The translations under genes were made by a program, and so were the position numbers. The notes beneath the pieces were generated by a model. It did not search any database and was not told the origin of the DNA. It was given only the letters and a program-made list of their open reading frames with translations. Of a stretch of 64,000 bases of DNA, positions 32,936 to 44,882 are shown one piece after another (within the stretch, counting starts at the first letter, position 1; each line of letters starts with the position of its first letter). Origin of the DNA: Mycocentrospora acerina (lineage: Eukaryota; Ascomycota; Dothideomycetes; Pleosporales); assembly GCA_022701365.1 (NCBI GenBank), contig JAKUHH010000303.1, positions 248,001 to 312,000 on the forward strand. Direction: 5' to 3'.

Positions 32936-34441
32936 AACCGTTGGACGAATTACAACAAACTTTGTCGGGGAGATGTGTAGGCAGGAAATCACTCCGGAGC
33001 AGCACTGGCGTTCAAACAAACAAAAAGAACAAAAAAAAATTCAATACAAATGAACGGACAGAGTTCGTCAACTACACAAACTCGCGAATGATTGGATTTG
33101 GTTCAAGAAAAAGGAGCGACAGAACCTCGTATCCCACAGGCGCTGATACCCTCCCTCCGAACCCATCTTATACTCTCCGCCCGAAAAGTCCCCTTTCTCG
33201 TGCCGCGGCTGTGGTCCGAAAATCGATACTTGCACTTGCCATGCTATGCCATGCGCCTCCTCGTCAGCTCAGCCCAGCGCCCCTTCACGGTTCCTTACAT
33301 GGGTCGCTCTGAGAGCGCTAGGCGGTTTCAGGTGCGCTAGGCGGGCCATCGGTCGTAACTAGCCAGAGCGCGTGATGGATTGTGGCTTTGGTCCGGCTTT
33401 TTCTGCATCGAGAGTTCAGGTGCTAGGAAAATGCGGGGGATTGGATTGTGGCTCAGGCTAAGCGTAGCTGAACATACCTGCAAACACCGAGACATTCTTT
33501 GGGCCTTGGGGATGTGTGTCGGGCGGGAGAAGGAGTGCTGTCATATGTCACCTAGACGAAAAGGATCGGAGACTTCCGAGTTTGCCGATGTGTGGGGATG
33601 GATGGGCTATTTTTGGCGTGGACATTACCTTCTCATGGGCCTTGCATGGCTCCGTGAACGGCTGCGAAGGCTTTCTTTTGGGTAATCTCATTTCATTTCA
33701 TTTCATGGAAGAGTCACGAGGTTTAGGTTCCTAGTTTAGGCTCCTAGTTTAGGCTTCCGCTGGCATGATGTTGATCCGTTAACTTCCCACCTCCATGCTA
33801 GGCTGGATTGCGGCTGAGGACGGTTGCTCGTTCGGTGAATTAGCTTTATCGCAACGGCAGCCACGATGCTGATCAATCGTATTTTGTATGGTGAGATTCT
33901 GGTGTTCCATTGACTACAATTTCCGGTGGGTTGCTCCTATTCGCCACATACCAGAACCCAAAATCTACCAAAATACTCGGAAAGCGTGTCATGTAACCCT
34001 CTTCACAAGGTGGTGGTGGATTGAAAAAAGTTCAAATTACCACCGCAATAGAATATGAGATGTCTGGTGAGCGAATTTCTTAAAGTCAATTTCATATTTC
34101 ATGTTCTATCCCATCGTAAAAACCAGGTTCCTTTCCTCGAGGGGGGTATAAGCAGGAGACCCAAAACCACAAGGTAAAGCAAGGCAAGGCAAGGCAGAAT
34201 GAGTACAACTCACCACAACCTCACCTGCCCGACCACCACAGCAAGGCGAAGAAGAAAAAAGCAACCTTGAAGAAACCCAAACCCCCACAATCAACAAGCG
34301 GAGTGAAAATCCAACAATCCCATCCTCCGGTAAAAACGCCCCCCTCTCAAAAAAAAGAAGGAAAAAAAATTCTAGACGCCTCCAGTTCTCATCTTCTAAT
34401 CTCGTCACATCGCATCGCACCTCATCTCATCGGGTACCTCT
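32936..34441. other. Intergenic region
   Basis: 1.5 kb with no supported gene. Small direct repeats (GTTTAGG[C/T]TCCTA words at 33719-33760, TTTCA repeats at 33690-33705) and A-rich runs near 33010-33040 and 34350-34370 are present. Confidence 0.5.
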
Positions 34442-34792
34442 CTACGCCTTTCCGTTCAACACCTCGAAAATCCCGCCATAATGCACCTCGCGCCCAGAGC
34501 CCACACTCGGCCTCGGCTCCAGCACATTAAGCTCGCTCTCGAACAGGCACTTTTCCTCTTCCATTTCAAAGTCGAGGACGCTGGGCTTGCGGCGCACGGC
34601 GAGGATCTCGCGGATGCTGTGCGCAGAGGAGCGATATGAGTGTGGTGATGAGTTGCGCGTTAGCGGCGAGGTGGTGGAGCTGCTGGAGGTGCTGGATGTG
34701 GAGCGGTGAGGGCGCGAGGGAGAGAATGCGGTGCGGAGGCTGCGCAGAGGAGTGAAGGACTGGAAGCGGTTGGAGCGGGAGGGGGAAGACAT
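34442..34792 (-). CDS. Small hypothetical protein (116 aa)
   Basis: An intronless frame on the minus strand starts at ATG 34792 (MSSPSRSNRFQSFTPLRSLR). The first 55 residues are Ser/Thr/Arg-rich and look disordered and phosphorylatable. The second half is compact and mixed (SIREILAVRRKPSVLDFEME, EEKCLFESELNVLEPRPSVG, ending HYGGIFEVLNGKA). The switch from low complexity to a dense non-repetitive segment, ending exactly at the stop, suggests a real gene rather than a chance frame. It reminds me of short Pleosporales hypothetical proteins. No motif or function is recognised. A GGTT microsatellite lies immediately upstream. Confidence 0.6.
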   Translation of the reverse strand: MSSPSRSNRFQSFTPLRSLRTAFSPSRPHRSTSSTSSSSTTSPLTRNSSPHSYRSSAHSIREILAVRRKPSVLDFEMEEEKCLFESELNVLEPRPSVGSGREVHYGGIFEVLNGKA

Positions 34793-34808
34793 TTTGTTGT
34801 TTGTGGGT

Positions 34809-34850
34809 GTTGGTTGGTTGGTTGGTTGGTTGGTTGGTTGGTTGGTTGGT
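34809..34850. repeat. (GGTT)n microsatellite
   Basis: About ten GTTG units run immediately upstream of the 116-aa ORF, continuing into GATTGATT words. Confidence 0.95.
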
Positions 34851-36082
34851 GATTGATTGATGATTGTGTTGCAGATAATTGTTCTACTGCCGTTGTCTCT
34901 CTAGAATTTTCTGTGGAAGAAAGCTCGTTGAGTAAAGAAGATAGGCAGGCAGGCAGGCAAGCAAAGAAGCGTTGCGTAGATGAATGCAGCCGTCAAGAAA
35001 GAGAATGTCTTCAGGATATCCTTTTCAATTCTGTCCAGCGTCGTTTTGAAGATAGTATATCCCCAACCACTCGGTAATTGCTTCTTGCGCGTTCAATCAC
35101 AAAACCCCGTACTCGGTCGGCCGAGGAGGAAATCTATCAACACGAGAAACCCTTTTCGAAAAAAGGAAGCGAAGGTGGGTTAGATAGATGGGTAGACGGA
35201 TCGATTGAATGAATGAGGATGGAAGGTTCAGAAAGCAAAAAAAATGATAGTGTAAAGTCGCAAGCTCTATCTATCTATCTTCTGTGCCGCGTCGAGACCA
35301 ACGCGCGTTTAAGAACGTGTCGCAACACAGTTGCGTAACAGGGCCCCCCTCCCGTGCTAGAGAAGCCACGGACCCCCCGGGGAGCAGCATCACCCGGTAC
35401 CTAGCAGCGTTTGATCACCGTGCAGAAACAAGCCGACCTGCTCAGAAAGAGTGTCTTGAGCTGAGGGGTCTTCCCGGGTAAGTAGTATGCATGTATGTGG
35501 CGTTTGGAGGGGAGGGACAATGATCGATTTTTTGCCATGCGGGCTAACTATTACCGTTGTCTTGCTCAATCTCCATATACGAATTATGTCTTGTTTTTTC
35601 TTCTTTCCCTCTCTTTCTCTCTCCTTCCGCCAGCCAGCTAGCCTTGTCTCTCAACAGGAATCCCCTCCCCTCCCCTCCCCCACTAAGCACGCCTTCCTAA
35701 CAAGACCAGCCATAATGTCAGCCATGACGATGACGACGACAACCACCGATGGCCATCTCCTCCCGTCTTCCAGCCCGCTCCCCCTCTCCACAGCCCACCA
35801 CGAAGCTCCTCGCGTCCCAGCCCACCCGTCTGTCCGTCTCACAAGCATGTCCCCCGCCCCTACATGCAGTCCAGAACGTCTCTCGTCGCGTTTTAGGATC
35901 CCCGGGTTCGCAGTCAGGGACGGGGAAGTGTGACATGCGACGCAACGCGACGTGTCTGACGGCGATCGGCGACCAGGGGGGCTAGTGTTTCAGGACTTGG
36001 AGCGGATCCCGTGCGATGTAATGCAATGCAATGCGATGCAATGCAACAACACTCAACTGCTCTTTTTTCCCTTCAACCTTCT

Positions 36083-36109
36083 AGTCAGTCAGTCAGTCAG
36101 TCAGTCAGT
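36083..36109. repeat. (CAGT)n microsatellite
   Basis: Six to seven AGTC/CAGT units in noncoding DNA. Confidence 0.9.
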
Positions 36110-36774
36110 TGGTTAGTCATGTAGATGGCTCGTTCCTAATAAGATTTCTACATTGAAGTCTATTGTCTAGTTTCCCCCCCCTTTCCCTTGGCGTCTGTCT
36201 GTGTACGCACAAGGCAAGGATAAGACTGCAAGGCGACCGATCAGATCAGATTAGGCCTGTCAAAGCCGAGACGCTGGATTCCCACTAGCTAGTGCAAGAC
36301 TTATGGGCAATGTTTCTTCTTTGGCTTGTTCGGTTCTCACCTGCGCTGTGGGAGAGAGGGAGAGGGAGATTTCCAGACCATCTGGGCAAGGGGAAAAGTA
36401 GGCTGCTTAGTTAGAGGGGGTGAGCAGCAGGTACAGTAGTGATTGATTGATTTGATTTGATTGATTGGTAAGAGAAACCTTGTTGGGGGTAGGTGTGCTG
36501 GTAGGTCCCAACGTATGAAAGTAGTAGACTGTATTTGAGTCATGAATGGGGAAATCTAGTAGTTACTTAGTAAGTTGGTACTAATTACTAACCATGGACG
36601 TATTTTGTATGTGCTTAAGTGAATGAGTAATTACTAAAGTACTGGATTTAGCCTATCTAGGTTGACAGAGTTAGTAATAACTTAATTTCCCTAGTCCATG
36701 ATTTGAGTGTGTTGAGATGTGGATTGGGAAGAAAATATGGGCGATGATGCAATGTGATGTTACGAGTGGGTGGG

Positions 36775-36798
36775 TGAGTGAGTGAGTGAGTGAGTGAG
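36775..36798. repeat. (GAGT)n microsatellite
   Basis: Six TGAG units preceded by GTGGGTGG in noncoding DNA. Confidence 0.9.
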
Positions 36799-37685
36799 AA
36801 AGCAATCAAGTAAACATGTGTAGTGAGAATTTATCATCGCGACACCCATCTTTTCCGTGATGGCGAATCGCACGACTACAGCGACGATGACAAGATACAT
36901 ACATATATACCTATATACATACCACCTCTCGCCTCTCGCAAGAAATACGTAATCAACAAAAGAAATCTATCCCCCTCCTCCTCCATCCTATTCCATCCCA
37001 TCTTATATCATCTCATCTCATCTCATCTCATCTTATCCCACCCCATCCGTTTCACCCAAAGGGGGAAGAAATCCCGCTACCTCCCTCCCTCACTACCTCC
37101 CCCCAAAAAAAAATAAAAGGCACACACCCCAGCATTACCGCTCACCTCGCCTCAACCCTCCAAGAAAGCGCATTCCCCGCTCAAGCACACATGAGCAAAT
37201 CTATATCTTTTTAAAAAAAGAAAAGAAAAGATAAAAAAGAAACATCCCATCTAAAAAACAAAACAAAAAACACCTTCCGCATCCCATAATCTAGTAGTTC
37301 AACGCAGCAGCATAGAGAGAACAAAGCCGCCTCCCAGGCGAGCGAGAAAAAAACCCGCGCAGAAAATAAGATGGAATAAAAGGAATAGGAAGACAACAGG
37401 GGAGAAGAGAAGCCAACTTTGAAACATCCTTCCCCTTCCCCTTCCCCCACCCCTCCCCTTCCTGTAATTAAGATGATGTTGTAATGCATATCGAGGGAAA
37501 TAAACACCCCCCCTTCCTCCCACCTCTTTCTCTTCTCTTCTCTTCTCTCGTGTGAAGGGTTGATCCCTCCAAAGGAAAAATATATATATATATACAATAT
37601 ACAATATAGAAGAGACAAGAGCGCGTCTCGCCATCGAGAAGGAAAAAAAAAAAAAAAAAAAAGGGGGGAACCGACAATCAAATTC

Positions 37686-37727
37686 TAGCCTTAGCCTTAG
37701 CCCTAGCCCTAGCCCTGACCCTGACCG
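37686..37727. repeat. Telomere-like hexamer run (TAGCCT/TAGCCC/TGACCC)
   Basis: Seven tandem hexamers: TAGCCT twice, TAGCCC three times, TGACCC, TGACCG. They resemble but do not equal the fungal telomere unit (CCCTAA on this strand). Confidence 0.85.
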
Positions 37728-38010
37728 TTGCGAAGGGGAAAGAAGAGAAGAGGAGGAAAATTAAAAAAAAAAAGATAAAACATCTACACTTTTTTTCCCC
37801 TTCCCAAGTAGCATAAACCTATACCTCACTGTCCCCCCTTTCCCCCCTCTCAAGCCCTTAAATCCCAAATCCTGGATCCCAAATCCTGGATCCCAGAAAA
37901 AAAATGCCTGATTTCTAGACCTTGAATTTCCAAATCGCACCAAACAAAAAAGGGAGGGGGGGAGCAATGCGACGTGTCAATTACATAACCCAACAACTAC
38001 AACAACAACT

Positions 38011-41000
38011 CTAGCTGCGCCTCCCATTTGTAGTAAAACTCCTCCTGATACTCTCGCCCCAAGCGGAATTATCTAGTACCTCTAGAACATCGGCTGCGCT
38101 AACCGCGCTGTTTGCCCGGCTACGACTGTCAGGATTGGAGTCCGGCTCCAATGGGCTTGGCGGCCGACTGAGCGCAGAAGCAAACTGCCAGTCACCGTCA
38201 GACCCACGGGTTGGCGAGCGCGTCGGTGAGCCTTGCGGAGTGGTCTGTATGGAGTTTGCGCGACTCCGAGGCGAGACGTTGGTGTCGAGGTGCAACGGAG
38301 AGAGCGGGCCAAGGCTGCCAACAGAGGTGCGCCAGTCTGCGTCTGGAGGATCGGTGGCACGGAAGAGAGGGCTTCCGCTGGGGGATGGCTGGCTGCGCCG
38401 CGCGTCGGTAATGTCTTCGTCGTCGATGAAGATTTCGGGGACGGTGAATGATGGGACAGTGGTCATGCGGCCTTGTTTCTTTTGCTCCATGGCACGTCGG
38501 AAGCGGCGTGCCCAGTAGAGTGTGTCGAAGAAACCTACAACTACGTTTCGGCGAACGGCTTCTTCGACGCGCTGGAGGCGAGCTCGGCGACGGAGGAACT
38601 CTTCTAGTCTGTAGACAGTCAATCAAACGCACGATTCAATGAAGCGTGAAACATACCTTAAGCTCTTGTTATCGTTGATGACTTTGTGATGAGCTAGAAT
38701 CATGAGTAAAGAGGTGAATTGAATGCCTTTGTCAGGGTCACTCGACACCAGCACTTCTTCGTAAAAGGTGTTCATACGTGATCGTCTGCGCTGGATCTCA
38801 GAAATGGGCAGCTTAGCTAGATAGCGATTGAGCTTCTCAATGTCAATCTCTGCTTTTGGTCCATGGCCCGATAGGTCGAGGTTTGAGGCTCGGCGTGATG
38901 TCGTACTGCATTCCTCAATCAGCCTGCCGATAGTAAAGTCGCCATCGTAGATTCGCATTTCAAAGATGCCCGAGAGTTCCTGGTTCAGTTAGCACCGTTT
39001 GGTTGTGTCCGTGAGGGCAGACTTACGCCCAAGAGTCGTGGGAAAGCATCCCGCGAGATGAAGCCAGTGCCGTTAGGGTCAAATTCCGCCCAAGCTTGCT
39101 TGTAGCGGCGAATCTCCTCTCGACTGATCACTGATAGCCCACTGCTACGCTGATACACATAACTGAAACTCTCGTAAATCAATGAGACAAACAAGTTTAC
39201 GAAAATGTACATGCTTAGAATGTTCCAGGAGATGAACAGAGCTCGTGCCCATTCGGGACTGCCGCAATCGCTCTCAAAATACCTCTCTCCTTCGGTGCAG
39301 TAAGGCCTGTCGATGGATGCAAAGTCCTCCATGAACGAGTTCCAGCCTTCGCCCATGCTCATGGTAAAGAGGAAGATGAGGGCTTTGGGAACAGTTCGAA
39401 AGTTGATGTTTGCCTTCTCGCCCCCTCCAAACCGGGTGAGGCCAAAGGTTTGCGTGAGGGCAATGGCCCACACTAGGAAAAGTACGAACCAGGTGGCGAG
39501 AAGATTAGCAATGGCTGTCAGACTTGCTGCTGCGGTTTTGAAGAGCTGATCGAGCTGGTTGTTTCGAGGGATCAGAAGGAGGGCGATTGAAACCAGGCAG
39601 AGCTTGTGGATTTGTATGAATGCTCGTCCGTCGCTCTTTACTAGCTTGAGTATGGACGTGGTAAAAGTCCCAAACACAGCGAGCAAAGAGAACACGTCCC
39701 AAGAGCTTCTTCGAAAGCGATGCCACGAGAGACCAATCATGCGAATGACAATATTCGCAATGAAGACGATGGTGAGCAAAAGGAATATGTAGTCTTTCAT
39801 CTGGTTAGCGCGCATATCAGTCATAGGGTAGATAATTCCATACCTCTAGCGATTTCCCAAGGGCCATATCCTGGATACCATTCCAAGCACAGAAGAACGA
39901 GGTGTAGTATCAAAAGTCCAGTCATAGTTTTTTGCCACCGTCCCGTCTTGCGAACAGCCCGGCGGTAACACCACTCCTCCCAGGTCTCTCGCTGTCTCGT
40001 CGATGATGGTCGCTTCGATGGAGAGACTTGTCGTAGTAACTTTCGAAGTTCTAGCCAAGAACGCTGATCCGTGGTGAGAAAGGCCACGCCAGTCTGTTCG
40101 GTGTAGTTGCGCATAAAGACAGAAACGAACAGTGTTAGCACGAAGACGGCACCAAGCAAGTTGAATACAATAAAGTAAATAGAGTTGCCACGTGACGCGC
40201 CAAACTCGGGCTGCTTGAAGACGCCAGTGATTTGCATGCTGCTCCACATCACGTCTGTCCAGCCTTCTTGTGAGACAATTTGAAAGAGAATGAAGAGAGA
40301 GTGTCCGAAGTTGTCAAAATCGTATGCAGGATTGGCTGCCTGCCGCGGGGCCAAGACTTCCCAATTGAACGGTGAACTTGCATACTCGTTGACGCAGTCG
40401 TTTAGGTCAGAAATCGACGAGCCACTGTCATTGCAGGCCTGATATTGACCAACAAACAGGTTCAGTCCGTAGATGGCAAACGGAATTAGCAAGCCTAGAG
40501 AGACGAATGCAGCCTTGGACGAGTCAGACAGGCAATCAAAACCGGTAGGGCAGGCAGACTTACTTGAAACAGCTTCCGCCACCCTCGAAGAATAAGCGCG
40601 TCGAACTGATCTCGAGCGCTGTCACTAACATTGAGCAGTCGAAGAGCTCGCAAGGCTTTGAAAGCGCCAACAGTTCTGGTAACCTGACCTTCGTTCATGA
40701 GAGATGTGGCAACATTGACCCAGAGGGTACTCAGTACGATTCCGTCTATGAAACCCCACGAGCCTCGGAAATAGGCATTGGGCGTCCAAAAGAAGCCATC
40801 GGCGATGACCTTGATGAGAGCCTCGACTGTGAAGACAATGGCAAAGCCCATGTCAGTCCAAACAAACCAGTTTCTGACACTGAATTCATGGCTCCTAAAG
40901 TACTCGCGCTGATACAGGGGAGTCGTGATGCATGCCAAAATGACCATGGCAATGATTGCAGCGTAAATGAATGCTGAAAAAGCGTACCAAAGCGGGATTG

Positions 41001-44000
41001 AGGGCGCCAGTCCTTCGATCCGATCACCCCCACGGCCAGGGCCTACAAATCGCTGGCAAAGCTTACGAATCGGATTGCTAGGTCTGAATATGAACAAGGA
41101 TACGTTGTAGTTTGGATGGTTCCGCAGATACTCTCTCTGGGCTTTTTTCCGTTTTTCCGTTGCAGAAACTACTTCTTTGGCCATTTTCATTGCATCGAGA
41201 TCTTCATAGGCACGCCCGTAGTCGAGAGGGGTGTAAAAGGGGTTGGGCTCCCGGTGAACAAGCCTGCGCATAAATCGCTGCCGAGCGGTTGACAGAGTTC
41301 CGGACCCCACTATAGTTTTTGCTGGACGAATACCTGGCCGAGGCTCAAGATCAGGTGTGTTTGGGTCTTCCCTTTCGTCAAGGAAATCCCGGACAACGGC
41401 GTCCTTGAGCAACATTTCAGTTGCAGCAGAACCATAGTCCAAAGGGTCTCTGCGGTTGGCATGTCCGAGCTTGAATATGGAGGAGAGTGATAAATTGCTG
41501 TTCAACGTTAGCTGTCGTTTATACGAATTGGAAAACAACTTACCCATTAGAAGAGTCAAGTCCCTGTTCTTTCTGTTGAAGGAACGCTTTGACTTGCTGT
41601 AGGCGCTTCTCATCTTCTGAGACGTCAAAGTTCTCTTGGATGACAGCAATAAACATATTCAGGACAATGACTTGGGTGTGTTAGCTCAAATTTTAACTAA
41701 TTTTTTTTAAAAAAAAATTGGATAGAGAGGAGTCTTCTCACAGTTGCCAAATATGAACCACAAGATGCAAAACGAGGCTCCAATCCAAGCAGTTCCCGAG
41801 GCGGTTTGAAAAGTGGTGACGTTGTAGAGGATTGTTGTCCAGTTTTCGCTGGAGAAGATCTGGTACATGCCCAAGAATGAATTGTAAATGTCGGAAAAGG
41901 TGACTCGGATGTTCTCTCCATCAGCCTCTTCGGGCAGTTCGCCACGAAAGAGCTGCGAGGCAAAGATGGAGGCAAGAAATGTCAAGAGGAACACGAAAAC
42001 GATGAGATTCACAAGACCACTGGTGTTTCTCAAAACAATCATCTGAATTGGTTGAGCAGACGCACACATGATTTAGACGAGGAGAACTTACGATAAGATC
42101 TCGTGTAGCTGGTACCGCAAGGATGATACGGTATGCGCGAGCAATCTGGAAGATTGTCAACCACGCATAGCCTTTGCCTCCTGCGTAGGTGAGTTTAACA
42201 ACTGGAAGTTGAATGACAATTGTGATGATGGCAATGATAAGATCGACAATGTTTCGCCTATGTGAGAAGAAATGTCGCCAGTCTATAGCGAATCGTATCA
42301 CAATCTCAACAAGCAATATGACGGTAACGACAGTTTCCGACATGTCAATATAAGACCGCCGGAACTGACTCATGTCGGAGCTTCTCAACGTCTGGCAGAC
42401 GAGACCATAGGCTATTATGATTGCCCACATCCAGATGGTTTTGTCGTAGAAGCGTTTCAAGCCACTCACGCGCTTCTTTTCCAGCCCGTCATCCCCATGT
42501 TCTTCCTTGAGATCTGCTCCAGTAAAGGCACTTGTTTTGCTCTCCTCGCGGATGATCTGGAAGGACGAGGTGATGACAGCAATGAGCAGGGATATGAGCC
42601 ACAAACTCAGAATCAGAATACCGATGATGAAGAAGACGGAACTGACGAGATAATCCGTGTCTGCGACTGTGTAGAGAGGATCGGACCAAGTGTTGGACGA
42701 CATGATGACGAAGACTAACTCGAGGGACTGCATGATATTGTCGAAACTTTTGGTGTTGTTGAACGGATTGCTGTCTTCGACGCAAATGGACCCTCTAGGG
42801 CAAATGAACCCCTTTCCGCTGGCAGGACCACGTAGCTCACCGTTGGCATCTACGTATCCTCTCGGGATATTTTGATCGAGTATATTGGGGTCATAATGAC
42901 CACCGCAAAACTGGTTTGAGTTTGTATAGTTGGTAGGGCCTTGCCACACACAGTTTCTTCTCAGGCTCGACTTGAAACTCTGTACGCCCACGATGGAGAA
43001 GAGGAGCCAAAAGAAGCCAATTAAGAATCCTACGTTGAGTAGTAGAGGGGCAGCCTTTTTCAAGCTCCTTAGGATCACCTAGATGGAAAGTCAGCGAGTG
43101 TTTGTTGATGGTGATGACGGTGATGACCAGCTCGCGCCTTACCGATGTGCCGCTTGTAAGGTTCAGCAAGCGGATGATGCGCAGGCAGCTGAGCATTTCA
43201 AAAACAAGAACGGCGCGGGTGTTTCGTATGTTGAACAAGCTCAAAAAGAAGGCGATCCAAAAGGACACGACGGCAACAAAGTCGGTTCGATTGAACGAGT
43301 GTCGGAGGTAGGCTCTGTGGGCCAGACGGATGCGTTGTTGTTGGCGTGAGTCACCTTGGCCGACTGCTGGGTGAATGTCTGTGTGGATTTGTGCATGGGC
43401 GGTGGTGAAGGTGCGAAGGACCGAAGGCTGTTGAGGCCCCATTGTGGGATCCATGTCGGTATCGGCACGTCTTTTTGATGGCTGCCGTTGGGGGCCTCCG
43501 AAGAGTTGCTTGGCTTTGCTCGTTACCGCCTCTCGCAAACCGACCTGTCTGTTGATGGTGCTGTACTCAACCGGGTTGATGATGAAGCCGGAGACGATGA
43601 TGCGGACGATCATCTCAACAGTGTACACTGTGAACAGGCCAAGAAGAGAAAAGTCAATGTACGAGTACTCAGTGATATTCTTGAAACGGCCAGGGTCGTA
43701 GACGGCCTTGTCGTTTGCGTCGACGGCCAGCAAGACGGTCTGGATTATAATAAGTAGGAGCAGCACGGGCTCGATGGCTGGGTGGACAAGAACATCGCAG
43801 AGTTTCATTCGGAGCTTGCTATCGGCAGCGAAGATGCCCAAGCTTTTCCCGCGCAAGGGGTTGGGAGGCCTTCGCCACTGCGGGTTTGGGCTGTGGGCTC
43901 GAACAGTGGGCGACGGCGGCTTCTCGACGGGTGACGATGGCGCCGGCGACGAGGGGCCGTCATTGGTGTACTCGGGCACACCAGGAAACGGAGACGTGGA

Positions 44001-44882
44001 GCGAGGGCGATGGTGGGGCAGCGTCGACTTTCTGCGGATTGTGCGCTCGGCGACCTCTGAATCGTTGGTGACGTTGGCGACACGCTGCGACATGTTCCGT
44101 ATGATTGTTCCTGCCCTGAGTAGCGTCGAGGCGGCCTGGCCGGGCGACAGAGAGCGCTGCCTCCCCCGCGAATCCCGCAAGCCGCCCGTGGCGGCCTCGA
44201 CGTGTCCAATGTCGTCGCCATGGCGAAATGTGGACGAAGCGTCTCCTGGGCTGAGAAACTGCACGCTCTGCAGACTGGAGCGGTCCTGCTGGTAGGGAGA
44301 CGACGCCGAGGCAGCGGCACCGCTTATGGGCTGCAGGCTGTGGGGGTCCGTCAGACGCGCCGTGTCGTCGTAGGGGGGCGAGGGAAAGTAGCCGTGGTCC
44401 TCGGAGGCTCGCCGGTCGAGGTAGGGGACGGGGCCGTAGGGGTCGTACGAGTGCTCCGAGGCAGGCGTGGCCAGCGGCGGCGACGTGTCGCCCTCGAAGC
44501 TCATGTTCATGCCGAAGCCAATGGCGGCCTGGAAGGCGCTGGCGTCAATGGGCGACGACGGTGCGTCGTGCGGGTCGACGGTGCGGATGCCACCAGAGGC
44601 AGCGGCGCGGGAGCTGTCGAGGTGCGGCCGCCGTCCATTGCGCGTGGGGCTGGGCGACACCTCTGCGATGGGCGCGTACTGCGGGGTCCTGTACTGCCCG
44701 GTGGCTATGGAGCCCGTGTGTCTGAGCAGGTCGCGGCCGCGGTCGCTGAGGGTGCGCCTGTGCTGCTGCGTCGCATTGGTGGCGGCATCGTCGTCGTCGT
44801 GGTCGGGCGGGCGCGTGAGGTCGCGCAGTGGTATTGACTGGGCGGTGAGGCTTCGGCGGTGGTTGGAGTCGGAGCCAGACAT
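38011..44882 (-). CDS. CCH1: Voltage-gated calcium channel alpha-1 subunit CCH1
   Basis: Nine exons on the minus strand close perfectly in phase to 2148 residues: 44882-43143, 43078-42092, 42042-41742, 41670-41544, 41497-40564, 40513-39844, 39793-39027, 38979-38657 and 38608-38011. The N-terminal about 375 residues are disordered. Four six-helix domains follow, each with an S4 such as LSCLRIIRLLNLTSG (I) and FKALRALRLLNVSDSARDQF (III). Pore loops read SSNTWSD (Asn709), SSENWTT (Glu975), SQEGWTD (Glu1446) and MGEGWNS (Glu1735), giving an N-E-E-E filter. An EF-hand-like segment (AEFDPNGTGFISRDAF) follows domain IV, and a Ser/Pro-rich tail ends the protein. With Mid1, fungal Cch1 forms the plasma-membrane high-affinity calcium uptake system activated by stress and store depletion. 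Several introns have CTAAC branch sites (for example GCTAACG before exon 5, GCTAACC before exon 7). Confidence 0.95.

Larger units (their letters stand above)
34793..38010. other. Microsatellite-rich intergenic region
   Basis: 3.2 kb without a convincing gene. It holds GGTT, CAGT, GAGT and telomere-like hexamer runs, CATCT repeats (37010-37035), a poly-A run (37648-37662) and T/A-rich segments. A 148-codon ORF at 35487-35933 is low in complexity (Ser/Pro/Thr) and unsupported. The 3' part is downstream of CCH1. Confidence 0.5.

Noticed and set aside
35487..35933. 148-codon ORF with ATG
   Set aside because: Low-complexity Ser/Pro/Thr sequence from CT-rich DNA, no domain, and neighbouring frames equally open.
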